Notes: a model not told the origin generated them from the sequence alone. A DNA stretch of 64,000 bases from Lacihabitans sp. CCS-44 (GCF_024343735.1 NZ_RJUE01000055.1:62001-126000); one strand, 5' to 3'. Shown: positions 33,741 through 43,917, counted from the first letter of the stretch. A program made the numbers and translations.

Positions 33741-34480
33741 TATTTAAAAATGATGTTTTTAGTAAGCCCTTTGCGGTGTAGCCAATACTGAATGGAGGTC
33801 AGCAAACAGCCGATTCCATATTTCAGACTTCTCGAAAAATTGATTGAAGAAGCTTCTTCAAAATATTTGGTAGGGCAAGTGATTTCTCCCACTTCATAGT
33901 TTTTGTTAAAAATCTGGCAGAGCATTTGGTTGTCAAAAACGAAATCGTCGGAGTTGGCCATAAAGTTGATATCACGAATGACTTTTGCCGAAAACGCCCT
34001 ATATCCTGTATGATACTCGGAGAGTTTTTGCCCAATAATTATGTTTTGAGCCAAAGTCAAAAATCTGTTAGAAATGTACTTATAAACTGGCATACCACCC
34101 TTCAATGCACCCTTTCCAAGGATTCTAGACGCTATCACCACCGGATAAAGTCCCTCGGCTATGATACTCACCATAGAACGAATCAGTAGTGGAGTGTACT
34201 GATAATCAGGATGTAACATTATCACTATATCTGCTCCAAGTTCCAGAGCTTTGTTGTAGCAGCTCTTTTGGTTGCCCCCATAGCCTTTGTTACTTTGGTG
34301 AGCCACTATGTGTTTTATACCTATCTGTTTGGCCATTTCTACGGTGGCATCTACTGATGCATCGTCTACCAATACCACTTCGTCCACTATATCAAAGGGG
34401 ATTTCGTCATACGTTTTTTTTATCGTGGCAGATGCATTGTAGGCAGGAAAAACTACCACAACCTTCAGATTATTAAACAT
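33740..34480 (-). CDS. Family 2 glycosyltransferase (dolichol-phosphate-mannose-synthase-like)
   Basis: 246 residues. The GT-A fold begins with VVVVFPAYNASATIKKTYDE, then VVLVDDASVDATVEMA, HQSNKGYGGNQKSCYNKAL and the metal-binding MLHPDYQYTP (D.D-like). A mid region YHTGYRAFSAKVIRDI is typical of DPM1-like enzymes. The C-terminus has no clear membrane segment, so the protein is a soluble or peripheral enzyme. It would transfer a sugar from a nucleotide donor to a polyprenyl phosphate or glycan. No partner genes are adjacent. Confidence 0.88.
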   Translation of the reverse strand: MFNNLKVVVVFPAYNASATIKKTYDEIPFDIVDEVVLVDDASVDATVEMAKQIGIKHIVAHQSNKGYGGNQKSCYNKALELGADIVIMLHPDYQYTPLLIRSMVSIIAEGLYPVVIASRILGKGALKGGMPVYKYISNRFLTLAQNIIIGQKLSEYHTGYRAFSAKVIRDINFMANSDDFVFDNQMLCQIFNKNYEVGEITCPTKYFEEASSINFSRSLKYGIGCLLTSIQYWLHRKGLTKNIIFK

Positions 34481-34550
34481 GCTTTTGGCTTAAATTTTTG
34501 TTTATTTTATCTCTAAAGCTTAAATGTAATCAAAAAGCGTGCCTTTGGCC

Positions 34551-36794
34551 TTATTGTATATTGTATTTAATGCCCAAAAACATCCGGCGGCTTTGAAGCG
34601 AAGCATACACGTAAGTCGGATCAAATGTTAGGCCATAAGGGTTTTCTACATTTCTCAGTACTGGTCCCGATTCTTCAAATATAACTTTTTTATCGAAAGG
34701 GTCTTGACTTCGAGAAATTATAAACGGAAGATTTTTATAAGGCACAAAATTGAAAATATTCTTTATACCACCATAAATTTTAAAATTGGCATTAAAGCTC
34801 CTAGTCACTTGTAGGTTCTGGATGTTGCTTACAGGGGATTTTGAAGGGCGTGGGTCATATTCGTTTTGTAAGGGAAGACGCATGGCTCCCACCATGTTGG
34901 CAGAATAGTCAATCAGTATCTTTGGTTTAATAATTTCGTAGGAAACAACACAGTTGGCAGATAGTCTTTCTGTGAAATAAGGGACTGATTTTGTGCTGTT
35001 TTCGATCTTTTTTACATCTAAAAATGTTACGCCACCTAATATTTTCAGGCCATTTTTAAATGTGAAATCCAAATTCGCATTTGCTCCTTTTGACACCAAA
35101 TAGCCATTTAAGTTTTTGTAAATTATTTTGTCTGGTGTGTCATAATCTGGGATGATTTTATTGGAGAAATAGGTATAAAAAAGAGAAGCGTCAATACCTA
35201 TAAAACCATCGTTGATTATGGTCTTTTTGTTGTAGTTTAAGTTTATATTCCAGCTTTGTTCAGGCTTTAGATTTTCAGTTATCTGCACTTCTCGTGCACC
35301 GGTCATGGCTGCGTGTTCTTCAGCAAAAACGTTCACAATCCTGTATCCTTTGCCAATGTTAAGCCTTACAATATTGAGTTTATTGTTCCATTTTAAAGCA
35401 ATTCTCGGCGTAAATATCAATCCATGGGCTTGGTTATAGTCTAGCCTCAAACCTTCCATGGTTTTTATGTTTTCTCCAATTTTTCTTTCGTGTTGGGCAA
35501 ATATTCCCGGAATCCACAATTTCTGAGGCTTATTTTGATTCTCTGATTGGGTGGCCACAGTGTTGTCGTCATAAAAATTATATTTTAGAGGCACACCCAC
35601 CAGCAAATCGTTTTGACCTATAGTCTTCTGATATTTTGCCAACACAAATCCAATATGTTGTGTGCCTACCAAAGGCACATTGCCATAGTAAGAGTCTTGT
35701 TTATGACTATTGTAAGAATAGTTTAATGACAATGTATTGGAGAAATTAGTGGCTCCAATCGCCTCCAATCGCCTTGTATATATGCTTTCGCCATAAATCT
35801 GGTCAGTTCCTCTGTATTTTTCAGTCCAGCTTGTCTCTCCACCCCACCTATTTTCATAAAAATACCTTAGAGCCAACGAACTATTTTTGTTTTGAAATTT
35901 ATTAAAAATAGAGACTCTTTTTTGCAGGCTTAGGTCAGTGAAGCCATCGTTGTTTTTGTCTATTGTTTGGTTATAGTTAAAATAATTAACACCCAATAGA
36001 GCATTAACTTTGCCTATTTTATACTTTACGCCGAGGTCAGTATTCCATTCACCCCAACTTGTGCTGTTGCTTTCAAAACTAAATTTTGGACTTTTTAGCG
36101 GTACTTTCGTAATGATGTTTATCAGGCCACCTACTGCCTCTGAGCCATACAAGGTGGAGGCAGGCCCTTTTACTACTTCTATTCTCTCTATCAGTCCGTT
36201 AGGTATTCCAAACAAACCATAGACAGACCCAAGCGACGAAACGATGGGCATGCCATCTATCAAAATCATGGTGTAAGGGCCTTCTAAGCCATTGATGTGT
36301 ATATCGCCCGTGTTGCAGACGTTACAATTTATTTGTGGTCGCACACCATTTACACTTTGCATGGCCTCAAAAATGTTTGGTGTCGGATTTTTTGCAAAAA
36401 AAGAGGGTGTAATAATATCAATCGGAATGGCACTCTCCGACTTGCTCATTTCTTTCAGATTGCCAGTCACTACCACTTCGTTTAATTGGCTGGGGTCATC
36501 ATTCAGTTCTATTTTGATAGAGGTATTTTTCTCGATTTTTATTTCGGAAATTTTTTCTAGTTTGCCTACATAGCTAAAAACAAAAACATGGTTGCCTTTT
36601 TCTAAATCTTTGAATGTAAACTCACCGTCTTCGTTGGTGGTCGTTCCTGTGGTTGTACCTTTTATTTTTACAGATGCAAACGGTAGTTTTTCTCCATTAC
36701 TTCTGGCCAAAACTTGACCTTTTAGTTCATATTGACCCATGATTGGCTGTGCTATGGCTATCAATGTGAATACTATAAATATATATTTTTTCAT
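34551..36794 (-). CDS. TonB-dependent outer-membrane receptor, probably metal-related
   Basis: 747 residues. Signal peptide (IFIVFTLIAIAQPIMG), then a CarboxypepD_reg-like domain (GQVLARSNGEKLPFASVKIKG), a plug domain with NGLEGPYTMILIDGMPIVSS and VVKGPASTLYGSEAVGGLINI, and a 22-strand barrel ending in a terminal aromatic-type strand (RRMFLGIKYNIQ). The CNVCNTGD motif in the plug is distinctive. The divergent DtxR/MntR-type regulator and a shared palindrome suggest metal-responsive control and uptake of iron, manganese or another metal complex (inference). No siderophore genes are adjacent. Confidence 0.92.
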   Translation of the reverse strand: MKKYIFIVFTLIAIAQPIMGQYELKGQVLARSNGEKLPFASVKIKGTTTGTTTNEDGEFTFKDLEKGNHVFVFSYVGKLEKISEIKIEKNTSIKIELNDDPSQLNEVVVTGNLKEMSKSESAIPIDIITPSFFAKNPTPNIFEAMQSVNGVRPQINCNVCNTGDIHINGLEGPYTMILIDGMPIVSSLGSVYGLFGIPNGLIERIEVVKGPASTLYGSEAVGGLINIITKVPLKSPKFSFESNSTSWGEWNTDLGVKYKIGKVNALLGVNYFNYNQTIDKNNDGFTDLSLQKRVSIFNKFQNKNSSLALRYFYENRWGGETSWTEKYRGTDQIYGESIYTRRLEAIGATNFSNTLSLNYSYNSHKQDSYYGNVPLVGTQHIGFVLAKYQKTIGQNDLLVGVPLKYNFYDDNTVATQSENQNKPQKLWIPGIFAQHERKIGENIKTMEGLRLDYNQAHGLIFTPRIALKWNNKLNIVRLNIGKGYRIVNVFAEEHAAMTGAREVQITENLKPEQSWNINLNYNKKTIINDGFIGIDASLFYTYFSNKIIPDYDTPDKIIYKNLNGYLVSKGANANLDFTFKNGLKILGGVTFLDVKKIENSTKSVPYFTERLSANCVVSYEIIKPKILIDYSANMVGAMRLPLQNEYDPRPSKSPVSNIQNLQVTRSFNANFKIYGGIKNIFNFVPYKNLPFIISRSQDPFDKKVIFEESGPVLRNVENPYGLTFDPTYVYASLQSRRMFLGIKYNIQ

Positions 36795-36815
36795 AAAATG
36801 ATTCTAATCAATGCA

Positions 36816-36823
36816 TAAAGGTA
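36816..36823 (-). promoter_or_regulatory. Probable -7 box of the TonB receptor gene
   Basis: The minus strand reads TACCTTTA, one base off TAnnTTTG, 22 bases before the receptor ATG. The palindrome at 36842-36857 would cover its -33 region. Confidence 0.45.
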
Positions 36824-36841
36824 GCAGATTAAAACTAAAAA

Positions 36842-36857
36842 GTTAGAATAGTCTAAC
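36842..36857. promoter_or_regulatory. DtxR/MntR-type operator palindrome
   Basis: Perfect inverted repeat GTTAGA-ATAG-TCTAAC in the 120-base divergent region between the TonB receptor gene and the DtxR-family gene. Its form resembles the TTAGnCTAnnCTAA-like boxes bound by this family. Its location at the receptor -33 region suits repression. Confidence 0.7.
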
Positions 36858-36900
36858 AAAATTTTTAGATTAAATATTTATTTCAGAAAGTAAAATGGGA

Positions 36901-36908
36901 TAAATTTG
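36901..36908 (+). promoter_or_regulatory. -7 box of the DtxR-family regulator gene
   Basis: TAAATTTG is a full match to TAnnTTTG. The predicted transcription start falls at or near the ATG at 36912/36915, so the message may be leaderless. No clear TTG is seen at the -33 spacing. Confidence 0.5.
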
Positions 36909-36914
36909 TGCATG

Positions 36915-37571
36915 ATGACTTTGACAGAGGAAAATTATTTAAAGGCTTTGTTTCATTTAAGTACTGAAAATGAGGAAGTTTCGGTGTTGGATTTGAGCAA
37001 GAGCCTGACCATAAAAATGCCAACTGTAAACAGTATGGTCAAGAAACTCTCGGGTAAAGGTTTGATTTCTTACGAAAAGTACAAGCCACTTATGCTCACC
37101 CAAAGTGGAAGACGGGCTGCTGGACTTATTATCCGTAAACATCGGCTGGTAGAAATGTTTTTGGTCCAGCACTTGGGCTTTGGCTGGGACGAAGTACATG
37201 AAATAGCGGAGCAAATAGAGCACATAAAGTCACAAAGGTTTTTTGATCGAATAGACCAATTGTTGGATTTTCCGAAGGTTGATCCGCATGGGTCACCCAT
37301 ACCAGATATCAACGGCGACATAGCTGTTCAGAACTACATGAAACTGGAGGAATGTGCTGAGAAACAAATAGCTATGTTTATGTCTGTCGGTTCGTCTCAA
37401 GATAGTTTTTTGAAGCTAATTGACAAACTTAACCTTAAATTGGGAGATAAGGTTGAAATTTTGGAAATTCAAGATTTTGATAAAACCATGCGAGTTTTGG
37501 TCAATGATGCCTCTGAAAAAACACTTAGTCAGATGGTTGCTGCTAATATACTGGTTCAGTTAACGGTTTAG
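36915..37571 (+). CDS. DtxR/MntR-family metal-dependent regulator
   Basis: 218 residues from the ATG at 36915 (MTLTEENYLKALFHL, the usual family start; an ATG one codon earlier is also possible). An N-terminal winged helix (SVLDLSKSLTIKMPTVNSMVKKLSGKG), the metal-binding/dimerisation domain (RKHRLVEMFLVQHLGFGWDEVHEIAEQIEH, with the conserved His and Glu ligands) and a C-terminal FeoA/SH3-like domain (LKLGDKVEILEIQDFDKTM) are visible. It would repress the divergent TonB receptor when its metal is plentiful. Whether the metal is Fe2+ or Mn2+ cannot be decided here. Confidence 0.93.
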   Translation: MTLTEENYLKALFHLSTENEEVSVLDLSKSLTIKMPTVNSMVKKLSGKGLISYEKYKPLMLTQSGRRAAGLIIRKHRLVEMFLVQHLGFGWDEVHEIAEQIEHIKSQRFFDRIDQLLDFPKVDPHGSPIPDINGDIAVQNYMKLEECAEKQIAMFMSVGSSQDSFLKLIDKLNLKLGDKVEILEIQDFDKTMRVLVNDASEKTLSQMVAANILVQLTV

Positions 37572-37589
37572 TGTTTTCTCCAAAACACT
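37570..37589 (+). terminator. Hairpin at the 3' end of the DtxR-family gene
   Basis: Perfect 8-bp stem AGTGTTTT/AAAACACT with loop CTCC, overlapping the stop codon. The following bases (TATAAAAATT) are not a strong T-tract, so termination is plausible but not certain. Confidence 0.45.
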
Positions 37590-37774
37590 TATAAAAATTG
37601 GCACGTTTTTGGAATGTGAATCTATGATATCATTGTTAATCGTATAAAAACGTACTCTAAAGACTCCAATAGTCTTTTTTTTAGAAAGAAAACTTTCAGA
37701 ATATTTTGAAAATTCAAAATAACTATTTTAATTTGGAACTTATTGTACGTGCTATTATATAACAGACCTATTTT

Positions 37775-38278
37775 ATGGAATTACAAGAAGCGAAGGATCG
37801 GTTTATCCATACCTGGGGTACCCTTGCCACACAGTGGGGGATAAACAGAACTATGTCGCAAATTCACGCATTGCTTTTGCTTTCACCAAAATCGCTCAAT
37901 GCCGACGAAATCATGGAAGAACTACAGATTTCAAGAGGCAACGTAAATATGAATCTTCGTGATCTCATGAGTTGGGGTCTAATATATAAACAACTACTTC
38001 CTGGTGAGCGTAAAGAGTATTTTCAAGCCGAAAAAGACATTTGGAAGGCCGCAAGACAAATAGGTAGGGAAAGACGCAGAAGGGAGCTTTCTCCAATCCT
38101 AGAAACCATGGAAGAAATCAAAAAAGGCGTAAGCGATAGTTCGCCAGAAAGTGCTGAATTTCTGAAAGTTGTAAACGATATCTACGCAGTTGCTGGCTTT
38201 GCAGACAACACCCTAGACTTGGTAACCAAAGCCGAAGAATCGTGGTTGACTTCTACTTTTATGAAGATGTTTAAATAA
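37775..38278 (+). CDS. GbsR/MarR-type transcriptional regulator
   Basis: 167 residues. The winged helix is clear (RTMSQIHALLLLSPKSLNADEIMEELQISRGNVNMNLRDLMSWGLI), followed by the beta wing (LLPGERKEYFQAEKDIWKAARQI) and helical dimerisation regions. The WGINRTMSQIHALLLL and SRGNVNMNLRDL patterns fit the GbsR group. In Bacilli GbsR controls glycine-betaine genes; in Bacteroidota the regulon is unknown, and no osmolyte genes are adjacent. It is monocistronic. Confidence 0.88.
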   Translation: MELQEAKDRFIHTWGTLATQWGINRTMSQIHALLLLSPKSLNADEIMEELQISRGNVNMNLRDLMSWGLIYKQLLPGERKEYFQAEKDIWKAARQIGRERRRRELSPILETMEEIKKGVSDSSPESAEFLKVVNDIYAVAGFADNTLDLVTKAEESWLTSTFMKMFK

Positions 38279-38337
38279 TCTTATTCAGTAATTCAAAAAT
38301 CGCAAATCGGTAATCGTCAATCTAAAATCAGACCCTT

Positions 38338-38475
38338 CTACTTGGGCAAGGCTCTTTCTAACTGCTTTTTCTTGTTCCAAGGTGCTGTAGTTTGTCTGGC
38401 CATGTCCACCAAAACTATAATCACACCTAGTACAAAAAGAAAAAACACAATCTTGAAAATTTTGTTGTTTTTCAT
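38338..38475 (-). CDS. 45-residue single-pass membrane protein
   Basis: The ATG at 38475 follows the SixA-like gene stop by one base on the same strand. The product has one membrane helix (IFKIVFFLFVLGVIIVLVDM) and a basic cytoplasmic-type tail with RQTTAPWNKKKQL. The abutting start, membrane segment and orderly composition make it a believable small gene in an operon with sixA. Function unknown. Confidence 0.65.
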   Translation of the reverse strand: MKNNKIFKIVFFLFVLGVIIVLVDMARQTTAPWNKKKQLERALPK

Positions 38476-38476
38476 C

Positions 38477-38983
38477 TCAATTTAAGTCTTTTACATCCAC
38501 TCTTTTCACCAAAGTACCTGATTTTTGTGAAATCTCTGCCCATTTCAAATCGCCAAACTTTAATTGAATGACAGTTCCTTTGGACATGCTACCGCCACAG
38601 TCTTGACTACAGAGGTAATCAGCAAAAAACGTAATATCGGGGTTGTGGCCGACGATAATCGCGGTATCCAAACTTTCATTCAGGCCATTTAGCAGTGCCA
38701 AATACCCCCTTGGTCCGCTGCCATATAAGCCTTCAGCTATTTCAATGTTTTCTGTGTCAAACTTTAGCTGCTCGGCTATCAGATTGGCCGTTGCGTGGGT
38801 TCTAGTTGCTGGGCTACACAGAATGGCGTCTATTTTTAATTCATTGTCTTTTAGGTATTTGCCGATTCTAGCAGATTCCATTATACCCCTTGATGTAAGT
38901 TCTCTGTCTCGGTCTCGTACCATCGATGAGTTGGTAACATCCTCTGCAGTGGCGTGTCTTATAAGTAGTAAATTTTTTTCCAT
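38477..38983 (-). CDS. sixA: SixA-like phosphohistidine phosphatase
   Basis: 168 residues. The histidine phosphatase motif LLLIRHATAED carries the catalytic RH near the N-terminus, with DRELTSRGIMESARIG, CSPATRTHATANLI and the second catalytic His in AIIVGHNPDI. Size and motifs match SixA, which removes phosphate from His-containing phosphotransfer proteins. A small membrane protein gene follows after one base. The target phosphoprotein here is unknown. Confidence 0.9.
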   Translation of the reverse strand: MEKNLLLIRHATAEDVTNSSMVRDRDRELTSRGIMESARIGKYLKDNELKIDAILCSPATRTHATANLIAEQLKFDTENIEIAEGLYGSGPRGYLALLNGLNESLDTAIIVGHNPDITFFADYLCSQDCGGSMSKGTVIQLKFGDLKWAEISQKSGTLVKRVDVKDLN

Positions 38984-39012
38984 GGTTGTTTTAGGGTTAG
39001 AGCTTTATAGTT

Positions 39013-39810
39013 TTACTTTGGTGCTTGTTTTAGAACAATTTTCTCCAGAATTTTTGGAAAAAATCGTTTCAAATATACGCCTAATACTTCTTTTCCACCA
39101 ATATAAATCTCGCTTTTGTCAGCTTTTATGGCTTTTACGATTTTGCTTGCACACACCTCTACCGGAATTCCATTAGCTTGGTTATTGTCCATTTTGCCAT
39201 GATGAGTGCCGTCAGTGCCAATTGCGTTTATTGAAATATCAGTTTGGATATATCCCGGACAAACCATCGTTACTTTGATATTGTCTTTGTGAACCTCTGA
39301 TCGTAAGGCATCAAAAAAACCGTGAAGTGCGTGTTTGGATGCACAATATCCTGACCTCATCGGAGAGCCTAATTTGCCTGATAAACTACTTGTAACAACA
39401 AAATGACCCGATTTTTGTTTAATCATTTCAGGCAAAACCACCTTTGTAAGTGCTATCACGCCCATTAGATTTATATTGATTATTTTCTGAAAAACTTCTA
39501 AATTGCTTTCTAAAACACCACCTCTTTGCGAAATCCCAGCGTTGTTGAAAAGTAAATCTATTCTGCCAAACTTTGCCAATACGGTATTCTTATGTTTTTC
39601 GAATGACTCAAAATCTTCTACGTCTAATGGAAGTACAAGTATATCGTTTTCAGGTAGATTGCATGCTTTTTTTACCCGTTCTAGTTCTTCTTTTCTTCTT
39701 GCCGAAAGCACGAGTTTCGCCCCTTCCTTAGCCATTTTATAAGCTGTAGCCTCGCCAATACCCGAAGAAGCTCCCGTAATCCAAACAATTTTATCCTTTA
39801 AGTCTTTCAT
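39013..39810 (-). CDS. Short-chain dehydrogenase/reductase
   Basis: 265 residues of the classical SDR family. The NAD(P)-binding TGASSGIGEATA at the N-terminus, NNAGISQRGG, the catalytic Ser in VVTSSLSG and the YCASKHA (Tyr-x3-Lys) motif are all present. SARRKEEL after beta-2 favours NADP(H). C-terminal residues after ~225 are basic and hydrophobic (EVLGVYLKRFFPKILEKIV), suggesting membrane association, as in DHRS7-like enzymes. The substrate is not predictable. Confidence 0.92.
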   Translation of the reverse strand: MKDLKDKIVWITGASSGIGEATAYKMAKEGAKLVLSARRKEELERVKKACNLPENDILVLPLDVEDFESFEKHKNTVLAKFGRIDLLFNNAGISQRGGVLESNLEVFQKIININLMGVIALTKVVLPEMIKQKSGHFVVTSSLSGKLGSPMRSGYCASKHALHGFFDALRSEVHKDNIKVTMVCPGYIQTDISINAIGTDGTHHGKMDNNQANGIPVEVCASKIVKAIKADKSEIYIGGKEVLGVYLKRFFPKILEKIVLKQAPK

Positions 39811-39870
39811 TTAAAAATTTAGGTTTAGGCAAAGTTAAAATTTTAATAAAATATTTGGTGTGTCTTAAAC

Positions 39871-39906
39871 AAAAAAAGACTTTCGCCTAAAGCAAAAGTC
39901 TTTTTT
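39871..39906. terminator. Hairpin terminator in the sdr-gdh gap
   Basis: AAAAAAAGACTTT (39871-39883) pairs with AAAGTCTTTTTT (39895-39906). On the minus strand it lies past the tandem repeats downstream of the glutamate dehydrogenase gene and could end that transcript. Confidence 0.7.
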
Positions 39907-39911
39907 CAAGA

Positions 39912-40130
39912 AATCTAAAATCTTCAATCGAATCAATCTTCAATCGTTAATCTAAAATCGTTAATCTTCAATCGAACCAATCTTCAATCGAATCAATCTT
40001 CAATCGTTAATCTAAAATCGTTAATCTTCAATCGAACCAATCTTCAATCGACTCAATCTTCAATCGACTCAATCTTCAATCGTTAATCTAAAATCGTTAA
40101 TCTTCAATCGAACCAATCTTCAATCGACTC
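39912..40130. repeat. Higher-order tandem repeat (60-bp unit from 14/16-bp words)
   Basis: The array is built from four words: CGTTAATCTAAAAT, CGTTAATCTTCAAT, CGAACCAATCTTCAAT and CGAATCAATCTTCAAT (or CGACTCAATCTTCAAT). Together they make 60-bp units; a third unit has one extra 16-bp word. It begins at the dehydrogenase stop. A related single word (TAATCGTCAATCTAAAATC) lies at 38311-38329. There are no spacers of constant unique sequence, so it is not CRISPR. Confidence 0.85.
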
Positions 40131-41406
40131 ATCCATATCCTCCTCTAAACTTATACGAGCTAGAAACCTTGTCTATGGCCAAAATATATGCTGCAAGCCT
40201 CATAGGCACTTTATGCTTTTGAGATATTTCGAATACGTTATTGAAAGCATCTTTCATGGCTCTGTCGCTACGTCTGTTTATTCTATCCAGTGTCCATTTA
40301 TAGCCAATACGGTTCTGAACCCATTCAAAATAAGACACCGTTACACCACCTGCATTGGCCAAGATATCAGGAACCACCATAATACCTTTTTCATTGATGA
40401 TATCGTCGGCTTTGGCTGATGTTGGACCATTTGCACCTTCCACAATAAGTTTGGCTTGAATTTTTCCAGCATTGCTTTTAGTAATAACGTCCTCTTTTGC
40501 GGCCGGAACAAGTAAATCTACTGGCAGAAATAACAGCTCTTCTGCATCAATTTTTTCAGCTCCACCAAACCCTTCCAATGTGCCGTTATTTGCATTTCTG
40601 TATGCCATAGCTTTCTCTACATCAATTCCATTGTCGTTGTAATATGCTCCACTGATGTCACTGATGCCAGTGATGGAAACACCTTTTTCATGTAAAAGTG
40701 CTGCAGCATGTGAGCCTACATTTCCGAAACCTTGTACGGCTGCGGTGGCTCTGTATGGATTCAGTTTTAGTTTTTCCATGCCAGATAAGGCCGAAACCAT
40801 TACTCCTCTGCCCGTCGCTTCGGTTCTACCGAGTGATCCACCCAATACCAATGGCTTACCAGTTACTACTGCTTGCACCGTCATACCTTTTGCTTTTGAA
40901 TATTCGTCCATGAGCCAAGCCATTTCTCTAGGGCCTGTTCCCATATCAGGGGCTGGAATATCTTTGTCAGGGCCAAAAATATCAAGCATAGACAAAGTGT
41001 AGGCTCGTATCAATCTCTCTATTTCTCCTGCTGACATGTTTCGTGGATTGCAGGCTATTCCGCCTTTTGCACCACCATAAGGTATGTCTACTACTGCACA
41101 TTTCCAAGTCATCCAAGCTGCCAAAGCACGCACTTCGTCCAAGGTAACATCTGGGTCTAACCTAATACCTCCTTTTCCGGGGCCTAAAATAGTGGAGTGA
41201 ATAACTCGGTAACCTTCAAAAACTTCGATTTTTCCGTTGTCCATCGTTACAGGCAATCCTACGATTACTTGTCGGGCGGGAACTTTCAATATATTGTACA
41301 TTTCGTCGCTGATTCCAAGGATTTTCACGGCAGCGTCAAACCTAGACATCATTGACTCCAAAGGGTTTTCTTTGTCCTTTATTGGAGCAGGCTCTAAATA
41401 GGTCAT
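40129..41406 (-). CDS. Glutamate dehydrogenase (Glu/Leu/Phe/Val dehydrogenase family)
   Basis: 425 residues from the ATG at 41406, chosen because the family begins near EPAPIKDKENPLESMMSRF; the frame could extend to 41469. Substrate-binding PGKGGIRLDPDVTLDEVRALA with the conserved Lys, the catalytic KCAVVDIPYGGAKGGI, the active-site Asp region PAPDMGTGPREMAW and the NAD-binding VQGFGNVGSHAA are all visible. It converts 2-oxoglutarate and ammonia to glutamate or the reverse. A long tandem repeat begins at its stop codon. Cofactor preference is not decided by the visible residues. Confidence 0.93.
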   Translation of the reverse strand: MTYLEPAPIKDKENPLESMMSRFDAAVKILGISDEMYNILKVPARQVIVGLPVTMDNGKIEVFEGYRVIHSTILGPGKGGIRLDPDVTLDEVRALAAWMTWKCAVVDIPYGGAKGGIACNPRNMSAGEIERLIRAYTLSMLDIFGPDKDIPAPDMGTGPREMAWLMDEYSKAKGMTVQAVVTGKPLVLGGSLGRTEATGRGVMVSALSGMEKLKLNPYRATAAVQGFGNVGSHAAALLHEKGVSITGISDISGAYYNDNGIDVEKAMAYRNANNGTLEGFGGAEKIDAEELLFLPVDLLVPAAKEDVITKSNAGKIQAKLIVEGANGPTSAKADDIINEKGIMVVPDILANAGGVTVSYFEWVQNRIGYKWTLDRINRRSDRAMKDAFNNVFEISQKHKVPMRLAAYILAIDKVSSSYKFRGGYG

Positions 41407-41720
41407 TTGTTTTATTTGTTGATTTGATTGCAAACTTACTATAAAGTTTTCAAATCTTTCAAATGTCATATTTATTCTTAAAATTTTTATATTGATTTTT
41501 TGTTAAAATGAAATATTAAAATAGGTGTTCTGAGCTAAAAACAGTTGAATCTATTGATTTTGGTAAAAATGTGATATGAAAATTTTTTTCTACAAAACAA
41601 TATTCTGTTCGACGGGCTTTTTTGTTAACTCAAACACAATTTCAAATCATTTTTTTGTTATCATTTATGTTTTTCCAACCGCTTGATAAACAGCCAATTT
41701 TAGGAATATTTAAAAAAAGA

Positions 41721-41750
41721 TTGCTAGTTTTTTTAAATGACTTATATTTG
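41721..41750 (+). promoter_or_regulatory. Promoter of the DksA-like gene
   Basis: TTG at 41721-41723 and TATATTTG at 41743-41750 are separated by exactly 19 bases and match the Bacteroidota consensus. The predicted 5' leader is about 46 bases. The remainder of the 41407-41802 gap holds no other feature. Confidence 0.7.
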
Positions 41751-41802
41751 CGGAAATTTTAAGAGACTACTTATTTACAACCCAAAGAAAAAAGTTTTTA
41801 TT

Positions 41803-42192
41803 ATGGCTAATTCAATAGAAGAAAAAACCAGATATTCGGAAACCGAATTGGCAGAATTTGAAGAAATTATCATCAAAAAGTTGGCCGCTACCAACAGTGA
41901 AGTGAATTTCATTAGAGAAACTCTTAGCAGAAAAAACGACAACGGTACGGATAACACAGCTGTTGGTTCAAAAACACTTGAAGATGGAGCTGATGTTAGG
42001 GAGAAAGAACAGTTGAGTCAGTCAGCCTCTCGACTACAAAAATTTGCTTCTCAGTTAGAGGCAGCACTTATAAGAATCAAGAACGGTACTTATGGTATTT
42101 GTAGAGATTCGGGCAAGTTGATTCCAAAGGAAAGACTCAGAGCGGTTCCTCATACCCAGCAGACTATTGAATCCAAACTGAAACAATCTTAA
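41803..42192 (+). CDS. TraR/DksA-family protein with degenerate zinc finger
   Basis: 129 residues from the ATG at 41803; the frame could begin at 41737, but that lies before the predicted transcription start. The coiled-coil tips ELAEFEEIIIKKL and REKEQLSQSASRLQKFASQLEAAL and the closing GTYGICRDSGKLIPKERLRAVPHT belong to the family. Of the four zinc-finger cysteines only one remains, a pattern common in Bacteroidota members. DksA proteins bind RNA polymerase through the secondary channel and modulate rRNA and stress promoters. It has its own promoter. Confidence 0.88.
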   Translation: MANSIEEKTRYSETELAEFEEIIIKKLAATNSEVNFIRETLSRKNDNGTDNTAVGSKTLEDGADVREKEQLSQSASRLQKFASQLEAALIRIKNGTYGICRDSGKLIPKERLRAVPHTQQTIESKLKQS

Positions 42193-42340
42193 AACTTGCC
42201 TCATGCAAGTTTTTTGTTTTAGATCAAAAGTTTGAGTACTTTGAGTAAATCCATAAGAGAGCATTCATAGTTTACTACAATAAAAAGTGCCATATTTTTG
42301 ATATTCTCTAAAAAAAATACAAAAAAAGATTTGGTTCGAA

Positions 42341-42371
42341 TTTGTTTTATCATGCATAATTCATAATTTTG
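42341..42371 (+). promoter_or_regulatory. Promoter of atpD
   Basis: TTTG at 42341-42344, 19-base spacer, TAATTTTG at 42364-42371 (full TAnnTTTG match), 40 bases before the atpD ATG. Confidence 0.75.
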
Positions 42372-42411
42372 CAGTCCAAAAATCAGTAGATAAATTTTAA
42401 ATATTTCATAA

Positions 42412-43917
<1,506 letters not shown>

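Noticed and set aside
39912-40130. Regular repeats resembling a CRISPR array
   Set aside because: Units of 14 and 16 bases are contiguous and nearly identical, with no unique spacers and no cas genes nearby.
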